Positions 46,467 through 57,045 are shown, numbered from the stretch's first letter. The stretch: DNA of 64,000 bases from Chara braunii (GCA_003427395.1 BFEA01000606.1:756262-820261); one strand, 5' to 3'. Notes: generated by a model from the letters alone, not told the origin. Translations and numbers: made by a program.

Positions 46467-46628
46467 GCACCTCTGTTTCCAGCGCTGGAGCTGGTGGCAG
46501 TATCGAACGGCTTCCAGCAAATGGATGAGGGAACCCTTCAGCTACATACAGCAAGGATAGAGGAGGCCATTCATGGACGTTGCCAATCGGAGAGATGGTT
46601 GGGACCAGCCTTTTACAGTGAGGGGCAG
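46467..46628 (+). CDS. TTC39/IML2-like protein, exon
   Basis: A phase 0 to phase 0 exon of 54 codons, with acceptor CATTCTTTGCAG and donor GGGGCAG followed by GTCTGT. It starts APLFPALELVAVSNGFQQMD, which matches the animal TTC39 block L.VPALEMMYIWNGY..I. The middle (LQLHTARIEEAI) corresponds to the family helix LTDGILEIITKAEE. This is the most recognisable C-terminal block of the family in the window. Confidence 0.86.
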
Positions 46629-47264
46629 GTCTGTGTCTTCTTCAGTTTTTTTTTTTTTGGATACCTTTTTTTTATAACTATATCATGAACAATTCACATT
46701 CGCCTGGCCTCCATGAGTTTGCTCGATTTTGCCTTACTTCCTCACCTCGGCCCTCGTGTTTTTCATGCCCCCTTGCAGTGTGCTTCGATGAGCTTCATGT
46801 CTTTTGTCTTCTTCAAAGAAACGCGCTTCGATGCGCTTGTCGCTTGTCGTTCTTTTGGTTTCTTGAGAGCAACATTGATCATTTTTGGGCATTGTCATCG
46901 TATCTCGTTGAGTATACTTGAGTGTGTGTGATTGGTCTTGTCTATATGTGCATGGAAGACATGCGGGAGATACAAATAGTAGACAATGTAGTTTGAGGTT
47001 TAAATCGCTAGTACATGGCTCCAGCCTTGCAGAAAGTTTTCGGTTGCCACAAGCAAAACTCGGAGGCGCCGCGGCCAGGGGCGCCATTGACAAAAAAAAT
47101 TGGCGGCCTCCGAAGTTGTGCGGGTTTCATGCTGACACCGGTGGTGTATATCGCAGCATTTACCACATTGCTTGATACTGTTGATAGCACAAAATACACC
47201 TAGTGCTACAGAGCCACCTGCTCATGCCACTCAGTCTCCGTCGAGAGCGTCCCCTCTCCTCTTC
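46629..47264. other. Intron; imperfect hairpin at 47058-47117
   Basis: Intronic sequence with no ORF of note. At 47058-47117 the stretch CTCGGAGGC pairs with GCCTCCGAAG across a GC-rich centre. An AGTACATGGCTCCAGCC word at 47010 recurs as AGTACATGGCCCCAGCC at 63824, which suggests a shared element. Confidence 0.5.
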
Positions 47265-48606
47265 TTTAAAAAAAAAACAAAAAAAAAAACAGGTCCTTAC
47301 GGCCCTGGCTCCATTTCCATTCTGGGGAGCATCAGTCCGGTTCCTATTCCACCGGCAAGTCAGAAAGAAATATTACATCATAACACACACTCACGCTTCC
47401 TTCCGTCCGGCCGAAGGAACCCTGACCAGCATTGATTACTCCCGCATCGTGGAGGATTGACTGTCAGCTTGCCTTACTTACACCTTTCCTCTCAGGTCCA
47501 CTACATGAGCCTGCCAGATAAATAATGAAGAGCAAGAAAGGTAAGAGAAGCTACGGAAGTTGCAGTCTCGGGATTCACCCTCCAATATGATGTGCTCTGT
47601 GATGGATTCCATAGAAGGAGTTGGATGGGATGTTCAGGGAGGGGAGACGAGAAGAGGGAATCCCAGAGATCCGAGGCCCTCGCCCAGTATTCGGTCGCCT
47701 CTGTACAGCGTATCAGGCAATGTAGCATATCTTCTGGTTCATTTGCCTAACATACCGCGCATAAATCTGAACTGTTAGGGTCATTCTTGCTTCTTCTGAT
47801 ATGCAACCACTGGTTGACTGGCAGAGCTACGTATGAGACGAGTCATTGTAGGCTTCTGATTTTGACCGGACGAATTGACTGGAATTTTTCCCATGGTATT
47901 TGTGGGATCTGACTAGCGTCTTGACCTAGTAGCTTCTGGCATCTGCTCTTGATCGTTGGTTCAGGATCCTTTGTTTTGAGGAGTAAGTTGTAACCCAGCT
48001 TGATTGTGTATTCCTGAATGGAGACATTAGTTTTGAGGCCTCTGCTTCGGTCTGGTGTCCAAGCCCACTCTGCTGGATCAAATTCCAAGTGTTGAATCGC
48101 CGTATCTATTCTGAAGATCGTTTTCGGCCATGAACCCAGCACTCTGACCTTTCTGAGTATCAAAGGATTGAGGACTGTTCTTTCCACCTCCTTATTCATG
48201 ATAGATGGAAGGCCTTGCGTTGAGGGGGTAATTGGGAAGGAGGTACACCCTGCCAGGGTATCCGACCCTTGCTGTTTATGGGAGACTTGATAGGCTCTTG
48301 TGGGGGTTGAATCCTGCATCCTCACTCCCGATTCACCCGATTTCCAAGTTGAGACTTCGCTTAACAACTCCTTCCAGCCTTCTGGGTTGCAGTTGACAAT
48401 AGATTGTAAGTTCTCATCTCGTCGGTGACATCCTTTGAGCTGGGAGGCAAGTTCCTGGTCTGTCATCCAGTCCGTTTTCTCCTCGTTCCACAGATGCTCA
48501 CTTTCCAAACTCCATGTTTGATCCATGATAACCATCTCCTTCCTCTAGGCTTAAGGGATAGTTGGGGATCACTTTCACCTCTCCCCCACGGATTACCAAA
48601 CAAGTG
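47265..48606 (-). mobile_element. LINE 3' part (minus), truncated at the gypsy LTR
   Basis: On the minus strand, 48606 down to 47843 encodes the C-terminal region of a LINE B-like ORF2: LFGNPWGRG, RWLSWI after a frame change, LKGCHRRDENLQSI, LRKVRVLGSWPKTIFRIDTA and KFQSIRPVKIRSLQ. A disrupted tail follows to about 47500, then the conserved 3' block (47297-47363), inverted relative to LINE B. The terminal tract on plus is A-rich, so the tail on the element strand would be T-rich, unlike LINE B. Homology stops abruptly at 48606, only 3 bp before the gypsy LTR. Confidence 0.8.
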
Positions 48607-48609
48607 CAA

Positions 48610-49004
48610 TGACTTGCTGATTTTGCCTGCCGAGATCTGACTGTGAGGCTGTATAGTAACAGCGGTAGGCTTAGATTCGTAATTTTGTTTGTGTCAGGGA
48701 CTAACCGAGAGTTCAGTGCTGAGGGAAATTTGTGAGGGACATATCTGTAATTTCGGGAAAATTACCGGCCCGCAGTTCCCTTAGCCCGCACTGCGAACAG
48801 CAGGCCCGGTCTATCACTAGGACGGGAGGCCCTAAGGCCTAGGCCCGTAGCATGAGAGCCTGTAGCCGGGTAGGTAGAGGCCCTAGAGGCCCAAACTGAA
48901 ACGGTACAGGTCGGTCCAGTCCGTGTCTAGGTCTAGGCTAGTCTATTAATAGAACTAGGTCGTTAGTGTTAGGACTTTTGGCAATTCATTTCTTTGTCGG
49001 TACT
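48610..49004 (+). repeat. 5' LTR of gypsy element
   Basis: Starts TGACTTGCTGATTTTGCC and ends near CGTCGGTACT/TGTCGGTACT. It contains a short palindromic GCCCTAAGGCCTAGGCCC region. Matches 54466-54860 almost throughout. Confidence 0.92.
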
Positions 49005-49175
49005 CAACCCTGGCCTCTAGAAAAGGTTTCTAACCCCAAATCGCATGTTGCCCATATCACCCACATAACTCTGTGTCAGAGGAGGCAGCGATTTTGGTCA
49101 TTCTGCAGGAAATCTGAAAATCGCTGCAGACTCTGTGGTTGTTCATTTATTTTATTTTATTTTGAGTGAGGAAAA

Positions 49176-50543
49176 ATGTCTGACCAGGGTGCAGAGACGC
49201 AGCCCAAGGTTGAGGAAGTGAAGAGAGAGGAATCTGAATCCTCTTATCCACCTCCTCCCCCTTTGACTGCGACTCAGCTGAAGGTGAAAGAAGAAAAGGA
49301 AAGGCTGTGTCAGCAGCAGGAACTGATTGCAGCCCTTGAACAGCAAGACGCAACAAAGATGGAAGCTGCAACAGATGCATCTCGCAGGACGTACCTGTTG
49401 GAGCAGTTGGCCCGGATTGAGAAAGATGGTCGGACTTCAGAAGTGAATAGGTACATGGCAGAGTGGGTCGGTTTGGACCACAAAGCCACTACTACCTATT
49501 TCACTAACTGGGCGTTTAGAGCGCCGTGTTGATGACGTGGCAGCCCAGCAAAGTAAGATCCTAATAAAATTGGATGCTATCCTTGCTCAACTGCCAACTG
49601 CTGGCCAGTCACTTCCTTCTCTGTCTCCTAAGTCATCTCCCCCTTCTTCACCCAAGTCCTTGAAGGAATGGGCTGGGTCTGTTGGATGGACCGACTTTGA
49701 AGTGGGCCACGTCCTCCTCCAACAGCCAGAATATGCGATTGGAGGACTGGGCTTTCGGGCTGGGCGTGGACGAGCTTCTGCAGGCCCCGGAGGACAGATT
49801 TGCAAACAAGGAGCGAGCCCGCAAGGCTGCTGACAGGATTGCTCGCCTGGGAAAACAACGATATTCAGGGTCCCTTCACTCCTTGTTTGTTGAGTTCGAG
49901 AAACTTACCTCCAACCCTGAGTTGGTTATGTCATCTGATGATTTGTTGACTAACTCTTGCAAGGCAACGCCTGAGAAGTTCGCTGCAGCTTTGTATAGCT
50001 CTGGGTACAAGGACTGGAGGTCCTTTGGCCGCGCAGCCCTGAACATGGAAGCAAAACTCCATGTTCAGGCCCCCTTCTTCAGATAAGAGGAGAAGGGTCT
50101 TTCCTTATGGAGGGAAAAAGGGAAAGGCTGCTTTTGCGCATGCAGGTTCTGCATCAGGAAGTGATCCAGGATCCTGACCTGTAACTCCACCTGCTGGGAC
50201 TGAACCACCTCCTGCTGCAGAAGTTGCAGTGGCCCAGATTGATGCCCTGCTGGGAGTATTAAAGGGGAAGTTCCCCTCCAGCAGCGCATCAACCAGCAGC
50301 AAGAAGGGGAAGGACAAGGAACGTCGTCCTTCAACCCCTGCCTAGAGACCTAATTTGCCTAGAGACGTCCGAATGCCAGCTGAGCCGCTGAATCCTGCCA
50401 CCCTGCCCTGGCATGATCTTATAATACAGGAAGGGGTTTGGAGGAGAAGGAAGGAGAGGGGGGTCCGCCTGAGATGTGAGGGACACCACTTTGTCAAGGA
50501 TTGCCCTTACATGCCAGGCCCAGGTTCACAGCCAAAAAATTGA
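49176..50543 (+). pseudogene. Gypsy gag, frameshifted
   Basis: Begins with MSDQGAETQPKVEEVKREES at 49176 and has an acidic coiled-coil-like N-terminal part. Frame changes near 49530 and 49690 precede a helical region (49690-50086) resembling a capsid. A zinc-knuckle remnant (RCEGHHFVKDCP) lies near 50470-50520. The product would package element RNA; here it is broken in at least three places. Confidence 0.7.
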
Positions 50544-50759
50544 AGCAGTCTCCAGAGGCAGCAGCTCCCCCCAGTTTTGCAAATTCACCTTCTGATGAGG
50601 GTGAATCTGCAGTTGCTTCAGCAGATAGGCATGTTTTAGCAAGAGCAGTCAGGGCAGCATCCTTCACTTATGAGGATCCTGACCCGGATCAGGAACTGGA
50701 TCAGCAAGAGGCTCAGATGTCGGCTTCTTTTTCTTTCACCTGAAGGAACAAAGAAAAAC

Positions 50760-52660
50760 CAAACTTGAACTCATACTACTCCAACCCCTGATCAACAATA
50801 CAAGAATCAAAGGCTTACTTGACTGTGGAGCCACCCGGAACTTCATGTCCCCTAAGGCAGTTCAGAAACTACATTTGAACTTGAAAACTGTGACCGTACA
50901 GCAACCGCTGCAGAACTCCACAGTAATCACTATCAGGGAGAAGGTCAGGGGCATCCCTGTTACCTTTGATACTCGTCGAGAAGTCAGACATAGTTTGAAC
51001 TTCTACATTTTCCCTGATCTACTCTTTGATTTGGTCTTCTCTATGCAGTGGCTGCAGGCAGCCAACCCTAGGATCGACTGACAGATTCCTAAGGTTGAGT
51101 TACCCAATCTGCAAAGGGTGTATCGGCCATGTATGATTGCTATTGAACACCATCCTAGAACCAGTTGCTACTGTTTACGAGCGAGAGAGTTTCACGCTCT
51201 CTCACGCCAGTTTCATCATCAATGTCTGTTTTTGGCACTCGTCAAGCAAACACATGGTATCTTCGCTTCCTGTCCCTCAGAAGTACAGCAGGTGGTGGGA
51301 CCAGTATGCAAATCTGATGCAGGAGTCTGTGGGGTTACCCCACCGGCCAACCAAGCATCACATCGAGCTCTTACCTGGAGCGGTCCCTCTTAAGGGCCGG
51401 ATCTACAGGACGTCCCCTGCTGAGCTTGATGAGCTCAGAAAGCAACCTGAGACCCTGACCAGCAAGGGTTGGATCAGACCCAACACATCGGAATTCGGTG
51501 CGCCTGTTCTCTTTGTACCCAAAGTGAATGGTGAGTTCAGAATGTGCATTGATTACAGGGGTCTCAACAAGATCACGAGAAAGAGTACAGAGCCTCTTCC
51601 TCGCATTGATGATCTACTGGATATGGTGCAGGGTTGCACACTGTTCAACAAAGTCGACCTCAAGTTTGGCTACCACCAGATTGAGATGGCAGAGGAGGAT
51701 GTTTACAAGACAACCTTCAAAACCAGGTATGGCACCTATGAATACCTGGTGATGCCATTTGGACTTTGCAATGCCCCAGACACATTCCAGATTGAAATGC
51801 ACCGCATATTCAAACCTTACCTGGATAAGTTCATGGTTGTCTACCTAGATGACATTCTGGTATTCAGCAAAACTGCCCAGGAACATGTGGAGCATTTAGC
51901 TCTGGTTCTTCAGGCCTTACATGACAGCCAGTATAAGATCAACAGAGAGAAGTCCTCCTTTGGGGTCTCCTCTGTCATCTACCTGAGTCATGTAATTTCA
52001 GGAGAGGGTCTGGCCCCTGAAGCAGCGAAGATTGCTGCAATTCAGGATTGGCCACAACCCCAGACAATGAGGGATGTACGGTCTTTCATGGGTTTAGCAT
52101 CTTACTACAGAAAGTTTGTTAGAAACTTTTCTGCAGTAGCTTCTCCCATGACTAACCTAACAAAGAAAGACACTCCTTTCCTTTGGTCCCTTCCCTGTCA
52201 GTTGGCTTTCACACGAATCAAGAAGGCCTTGACTCGTGCCCCAGTGTTGAAGCTTCCTGACCCCACTTTGCCTTTTGTACTGACCACTGATGCTAGTCAG
52301 TATGGCATTGGGGCAGTACTTCAGCAGGATGATGGGAATGGTCTGCGACCTGTGGAATATATGAGTAAGAAGATCAAGACTCAAAAGTCGCAGGACTCTA
52401 CCTACGAGAAGGAGCTATATGCTCTTGTCTGCGCGCTAAAGCATTAGAAGCACTTTCTCTTGGGCAGACACTTCAAGATATTTTCAGATCATTCCACTCT
52501 ATAGTGGATGAAGTCCCAAGGAGAGTTGAACGACAAGTTAGCACGCTATATTCAGTTCATAGACCTATTTGACTTTGAACTGAAACATAAGAAGGGTTGC
52601 TACAACAAGGTAGCAGACGCCCTCTCTCGTAGGCATGACACTTTTGCGGCTCTCTCTTTT
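50760..52660 (+). pseudogene. Gypsy protease-RT-RNase H, broken
   Basis: The protease motif at about 50818 reads LLDCGAT where active aspartic proteases have D-S/T-G-A, so Ser is replaced by Cys. RT occupies the 51137-52447 frame: MCIDYRGLNKIT, KVDLKFGYHQI, VMPFGLCNAPDTF and catalytic YLDDILVFSK (near 51840) are intact. RNase H follows with TTDASQYGIGAVL near 52283, YEKELYAL and a later DHSTL block. A stop at 52445 and another near 52502 interrupt RNase H. The stop after the protease (51079) separates it from RT. Confidence 0.88.
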
Positions 52661-53274
52661 ACCCACTCCTTTGGAGAGGAGACCCGCTAGACCATTGCCC
52701 GGTTACTGCCTCAGGACCTGACTTATGGACCCATAGGAATCTGCAAGCAGATCCCAATTCTGAACTAGGTTATGTTCTGAGTTCAGACTTGCTGTATACT
52801 TATCGCAATGGAGAGGAACGTTTGTGCATTCCCCATGACCAGGCCCTCAGGACTCTGCTCATGTCAGAGTGTCACGATGCACGTGGTCATTTTGCGTTCT
52901 TAAAGTCTTATGCAACCCTGTTGCAACGCTTTTTCTGGAAGGAGATGCGAAGTGATCTGTTGCGCTGTATTGAAACTACCCACTCCTTTGGAGAGGAGAC
53001 CCGCTAGACCATTGCCCGGTCGCAATGGTCTAGGAATCTGCAAGCAGATCCCAATTCTGAACTAGGTTATGTTCTGAGTTCAGACTTGTTGTATACTTAT
53101 AGCAATGGAGAGGAACGCTTGTGCATTCCCCATGACCAGGCCCTCAGGACTCAGCTCATGTCAGAGTGTCACGATGCACGTGGTCATTTTGGGTTCTTAA
53201 AGTCTTATGCAGCCCTGTCGCAACGTTTTTTCTAGAAGGAGATGCGAAGTGATCTGCTGCGCTATATTGAAACC
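52661..53274 (+). repeat. Internal tandem duplication in the integrase region
   Basis: Unit 1 (52661-52977) and unit 2 (52978-53274) are direct repeats with a period of 317 bp. Both start CCCACTCCTTTGGAGAGGAG and include the His-His/Cys-Cys zinc-binding part of integrase. Unit 2 lacks about 20 bp near its start and has an extra stop (TCTAGAAGG near 53232). Two integrase zinc modules in a row are abnormal, so this arose after or during the last transposition. Confidence 0.9.
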
Positions 53275-53700
53275 TGTCTTTGCCAGAGGAACAAGGTCCA
53301 ACGCAGACCTCCTCTTGGACTGCTCAAACCATTACCTATACCTGATGGTCCTGCGGGGTCTGTATTTATTGACTTTACAGATCTGGGCAGAACCACCCCT
53401 CGTGGCATGCGTCAGGTGATGGTATGTGTTGACCGGTTTTCTAAATATGCAGTTCATCCCCTTGCCAGAAGAAGCTAGGGTCCCCGCTGTGAGAGCAGCG
53501 TTTGCTGAGAGGTGGGTAACTAACCATGGACCACCCACTTCCATAATCAGTGACAAAGATTCCAGATTTTGCAGCAGTGAATGGCAGTCCTACTGTAAAG
53601 ACTACCTACATTCACGTTTAGACATAACTTTTGGACGTCTCCTGAAGCCAATGGTCAGGCTGAAGTGATGAACCAAGTCTTGTTTCAATTGCTGCGTCTT
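52789..53700 (+). pseudogene. Gypsy integrase, broken
   Basis: The zinc-binding part (HDARGHF, then Cys residues in CLCQRNK) is followed by the catalytic core: FIDFTD near 53370 (first Asp), ISDKDSRF near 53556 (second Asp) and SPEANGQAEVMNQ near 53640 (Glu). All three catalytic acidic residues can be found, but in different frames. Frame changes near 53455 and 53620 disrupt the core. Confidence 0.82.
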
Positions 53701-54427
53701 GTCATCTCTCCAGACCAATAGGACTGCTATCTCCATCTGGCTCGTGCACAACTTGTGTACAATACCTCTGTTCATTCCTCGATTGGATTCACACCCTCTT
53801 GATGATCTCATCAACAAGGCTAAACCTGGTATTACTCCTGGAACTGTTGAGTTTGTCAGACGTTACAGGATTGATGTGGAAAGGGCCCGTGCAAACTTGT
53901 TCAAAGCCCAGAAGGTTATGATTGAACAAGCTAATCGTCATCGGCGTCCTTGCCCCATTCGCGCAGGCGATCACGTCTGGGTAGCCAGTTCAGAGTTATC
54001 GAGGGAAGAGGACATCTCTCCCAAGCTGTTGCCACGCTATCTGGGTTCGTGGCAGGTGCTAGATACAATGGGCTCCGATCCTTTTGGACCTTCGTACGTG
54101 ATTGATGTCCCGCTGCATCTGCAAACCTATCCGGTCTTTCATGCATCCAAGCTGTTACCTTTTTCATCAGCTGATGTATTCCCTGACCGGCCCCCTCAAT
54201 TTGGACCACCTATACCTGGTCGTGGGTACGAGGTGGAGTCAATTGAGGATGAGTGGGGCACTGGCCCCGACCGACAGTATCTTGTGAAGTTTTATTTCCA
54301 GCCTCATACTAAGGATAGGTGGTTCACCAGGAAAAAGCTTCTCAAGACAGCAAAGTCTGTAGTTTTGAGTTACGAAGCGGCTCGGAAGGGTTCACTTCCT
54401 CGTCGGTCTCCTCGTTTGCACCCCTAG
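53699..54427 (+). pseudogene. Gypsy integrase C terminus with chromodomain-like tail
   Basis: One open frame of 242 codons. It has the GPY/F-like part (DHVWVASSELS, FGPSYVIDVP, FHASKLLPF) typical of Ty3/gypsy integrase C termini. A segment EVESIEDEWG...QYLVKFYF follows, with ..DRWF.. in place of the usual TWEP, resembling a chromodomain. Chromodomains of chromoviruses direct insertion to particular chromatin. The module here is divergent, and its binding residues cannot be confirmed by eye. Confidence 0.7.
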
Positions 54428-54465
54428 CTCGGAGGTCCAGGCTCCCCGGGGGGGTAAGCCTCCAA

Positions 54466-54860
54466 TGACTTGCTGATTTTGCCTACCGAGATCTGACTGC
54501 GAGGCTGTATAGTAACAGCGGTAGGGTTAGATTCATAATTTTGTTTGTGTCAGGGACTAACCGAGAGTTCAGTGCTGAGGGAAATTCGTGAGGGACATAT
54601 CTGTAATTTCGGGAAAATTACTGGCCCGCAGTTCCCTTAGCCCGCACTGCGAACAACAGGCCCGGTCTATCACTAGGACGGGAGGCCCTAAGGCCTAGGC
54701 CCGTAGCATGAGAGCTTGTAGCCGGGTAGGTAGAGGCCCTAGAGGTCCAAACTGAAACGGTACCGGTCAGTCCAGTCCGTGTCTAGGTCTAGGCTAGTCT
54801 ATTCATAGAACTAGGTCGTTAGTGTTAGGACTTTTGGCAATTCATTTCTTCGTCGGTACT
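54466..54860 (+). repeat. 3' LTR of gypsy element
   Basis: Direct repeat of 48610-49004. The preceding GGGGGGGTAAG at about 54449 may be the polypurine tract. Confidence 0.92.
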
Positions 54861-54866
54861 ATGCAG

Positions 54867-56035
54867 TTGAGCCAAGCAAGGAAGGTGACAATTGGCCTCA
54901 GGCACGACATCCTAAGTCCCTCGTCAGTAACGACAGCCATAGCCAAACTGCAGGAGCTCGCCATAGCTGGGCGTTCTCTGAGCACTCACCCGGGAGGGTG
55001 ACTACGATTGTATGGGCTATCAGGAGGCTCTACATAGTGGTTTGTAGGTGGACTACTGCTGCTGCTTCTACGTCAGGGTTACCTGCGTGGCAGAGACAGT
55101 GACGCTGCAGCCATAGCTGCAGCGTTCATCGTCAAAGTTTCTACATCGACACTTAGGACTTCATCGCTGGTCTTGTTCTTCATCTTGGTGGTTGGCGCTG
55201 GCCCCAGGGAATGCATTTAGGCGCAACTAACTAGGTGTGAGTGTGAAAGTGGAGTGTGGAGTTCAGTGGTGGCGAGATGTTGGGACAAACTCTGGGATGA
55301 TTATTGGTTCAGATTGGCTCAAACTTGGTTACGTTCTTTTGTTATCCTCGCCTATGTCGTTCTGTGAGTGGTTGTTGGGGGTATTGTCAGAGAGTGAGAA
55401 ACACTTCGTGTTGTCTCCACAATTGTGCATGATTTTTCCGCTGTCTTCTCTGTTTGTTTGCAGTGTGTACTTTGTCTCCTCTCCCCTTCTTCTTATGCAT
55501 GCATGGGCATGTGTGAGATTGTCTGAGTGCGAGTGTTGATTGAATTCAACAGACAACCAAAATCTTAACACAAGGGTTGCCTCAGTACCTCTTCTTTGGA
55601 TTTGGGTCTACCCACTTTCCTTGGCATGACTTTTCGCCATATCCGTAACAATGCAGTCCAATATGGTGTAGGGGGTCTGGCTTCATTGGGCTCAGTTCCT
55701 CTTCGTTGATTTTTGCGCCCTGTATTTGAAATACCCAACTATCCTACGTTTCTCAAAAAATTAAGCCCGCTTCGCTTCGCGGGACTTCCATACCTGCGGG
55801 TATTCCAGCCTGAACTACGAGGAGTCCCAACCACCCAGGGTCGTAAGTGCCCTGAGCTTCGTGCCATCAGACTCCTGGAAAGACCCTGCCAAGACGTCAT
55901 GGTACGCGAGAGTGAGAATAGCATCTTACGTTCGCGTACGATTTCTACGAAGATCTATAAAATGACAACGCCTGCCAATCGGGCCCGAGAGCTGTACTTG
56001 AGTACGAAAAAATAAATAAAGCAAATAAACGAATG
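54867..56035. other. No recognised gene
   Basis: Non-repetitive by eye. It contains CATAGC words reminiscent of the dispersed repeats, and a hairpin-prone CCCGCTTCGCTTCGCGGG at 55766. It does not continue the LINE that ends on the other side of the gypsy element. No ORF of note is present. Confidence 0.4.
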
Positions 56036-56039
56036 AATA

Positions 56040-56215
56040 TGAAAAAAACATGGAACCAAGTCGTCTCAATCCACCCTCCCAAATTCAGAAGTCCGCAGTG
56101 GCTTATCCTTTACCTCGCAGTTCCGCTAAATCAATGGCTAAACGTCAGAACAAGAAAAGAGGACAGATGCCCACTTAAACAACTGTGTGCCACATGCACG
56201 GAAGCCCCATTCTCT
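56040..56215 (+). mobile_element. LINE zinc-ribbon fragment
   Basis: Translation KFRSPQWLILYLAVPLNQWL, then NVRTRKEDRCPL and LCATC, closely matches the LINE A region at about 11045-11170 (KFRSRQWLILYLPVRLNQWL, LCANC). It ends after the first Cys pair and runs into an A-rich stretch. It is a short isolated piece about 160 bp before a candidate host exon. Confidence 0.75.
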
Positions 56216-56373
56216 AAAAAAATAAAAATTATCAAATGTGAAATCAAATCATGGCTCATCTATTGGTATGAGGCCTAATAAAGGTATAACTAATAAATCC
56301 AGCTGCTATGATTGGCCTACTGCTGGCTGATACAGTTCTTGTTTGATGGTGATGAATGCTAATGGCTTTTCAG

Positions 56374-56732
56374 GACGTGAAAGGCAAGATGCCTATTGAC
56401 AACGAGGATGACAACAACAGTACTTTGAATCTGGACGACGAGTTGCCCACTTCCCTCGATGAGAGAAATAATGCTACTTCAGAAAAGAGCACCGGAGCAG
56501 CAGCAGCAGGAGGAGGGGGGGGAGGAGGAGGAGGAGGAGGAGGTGCAGCACGTGGAGTTATGGGACTGACAAAAGCATTCTCAAAAGTCCTGCATGTGGG
56601 CAGCAACACCAAAGATGTACCCTCTGCGGACTCAGATGTCTCGCGGGAAACATCGAAGTACAAGATCGTGCTACAAGATGGGACGATTGTATACAGGCAT
56701 GAATGGTCAGACATGAGTAAACTTCTCTGCAG
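56374..56732 (+). CDS. Possible further exon, acidic/poly-Gly linker
   Basis: A 359-bp open stretch with acceptor GGCTTTTCAG and donor CTGCAG followed by GTATAT. It begins in phase 0, matching the phase 0 end of the exon at 46628, so it can extend the TTC39-like protein. The encoded part is an acidic, Asn-rich linker, a run of about 14 Gly, then GVMGLTKAFSKVL and YKIVLQDGTIVYRHEW, ending near SKLLCR. The last residues could begin the family helix that reads LVKLLKG in animals, but the rest is unlike TTC39. It could instead belong to another gene or be chance. The poly-Gly run is a GGA/GGG repeat (56510-56545). Confidence 0.4.
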
Positions 56733-56795
56733 GTATATGCACAGACAGACAGCCAGACAGCCAGACACCAATCATTCAATCATCACTCTCACTCC

Positions 56796-56850
56796 TCCCT
56801 TCCTTCCTTCCTTCCTTCCTTCCTTCCTTGCTTGCTTGCTTGCTTACTTA
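56796..56850 (+). repeat. (CCTT)n / (GCTT)n microsatellite
   Basis: About nine TTCC units followed by about five GCTT/ACTT units, just upstream of the SINE tail. Confidence 0.9.
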
Positions 56851-56860
56851 CCATTGTGAT

Positions 56861-57045
56861 ACTTTTTTTTTTTTTTTTTTCGAAAGGTGAAGGCCTTGAG
56901 ATATGATCATCCAACTGAGCGGTCCTAGGTAATTCAGAATTGTAGTATTTTTAACTATTTTACTCATCTTCCTCAAGTGGAGTTCGAACACAGGTCTGTA
57001 TTTCAAATTTCAACAGTTCAGGGGATGTACCAACTGAGCTATGCA
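56861..57045 (-). mobile_element. tRNA-derived SINE, copy 2
   Basis: Best-preserved copy. On the minus strand, A box TAGCTCAGTTGG (57030-57041) and B box GTTCGAACTCC (56979-56989) are both clear. About 40 nt separate them, somewhat more than in a normal tRNA. The body runs to an A-rich tail (T-run on plus, 56863-56880). Shared body blocks with 27540-27692 are CTGTATTT, AACAGTT, AGGTAATT and CTTGAGATATGATCAT. Confidence 0.75.

Larger units (their letters stand above)
48610..54860 (+). mobile_element. Ty3/gypsy LTR retrotransposon with chromodomain-like tail
   Basis: A 6.25-kb element with direct LTRs of about 395 bp, gag, protease, RT, RNase H, integrase and a C-terminal chromodomain-like segment, in the order protease-RT-RNase H-integrase that defines Ty3/gypsy. 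The LTRs differ at roughly 13 of 395 positions by eye (about 97% identity). No initiator-Met primer-binding site is evident after the 5' LTR, and a G-run purine tract precedes the 3' LTR. Flanks TGCAA (48605-48609) and TGCAG (54862-54866) are a possible imperfect target-site duplication. Several frameshifts and stops make it non-autonomous. Confidence 0.92.

Noticed and set aside
44950-46560. Very long ORF across the TC array and gap
   Set aside because: Most of it is N and dinucleotide repeat. Only the TTC39 exon at 46467 is credible, and it lies within that frame by coincidence.
46685-46931. Open stretch after a TTGCAG acceptor-like site near 46780
   Set aside because: The translation has no TTC39 character and there is no suitable donor in phase.
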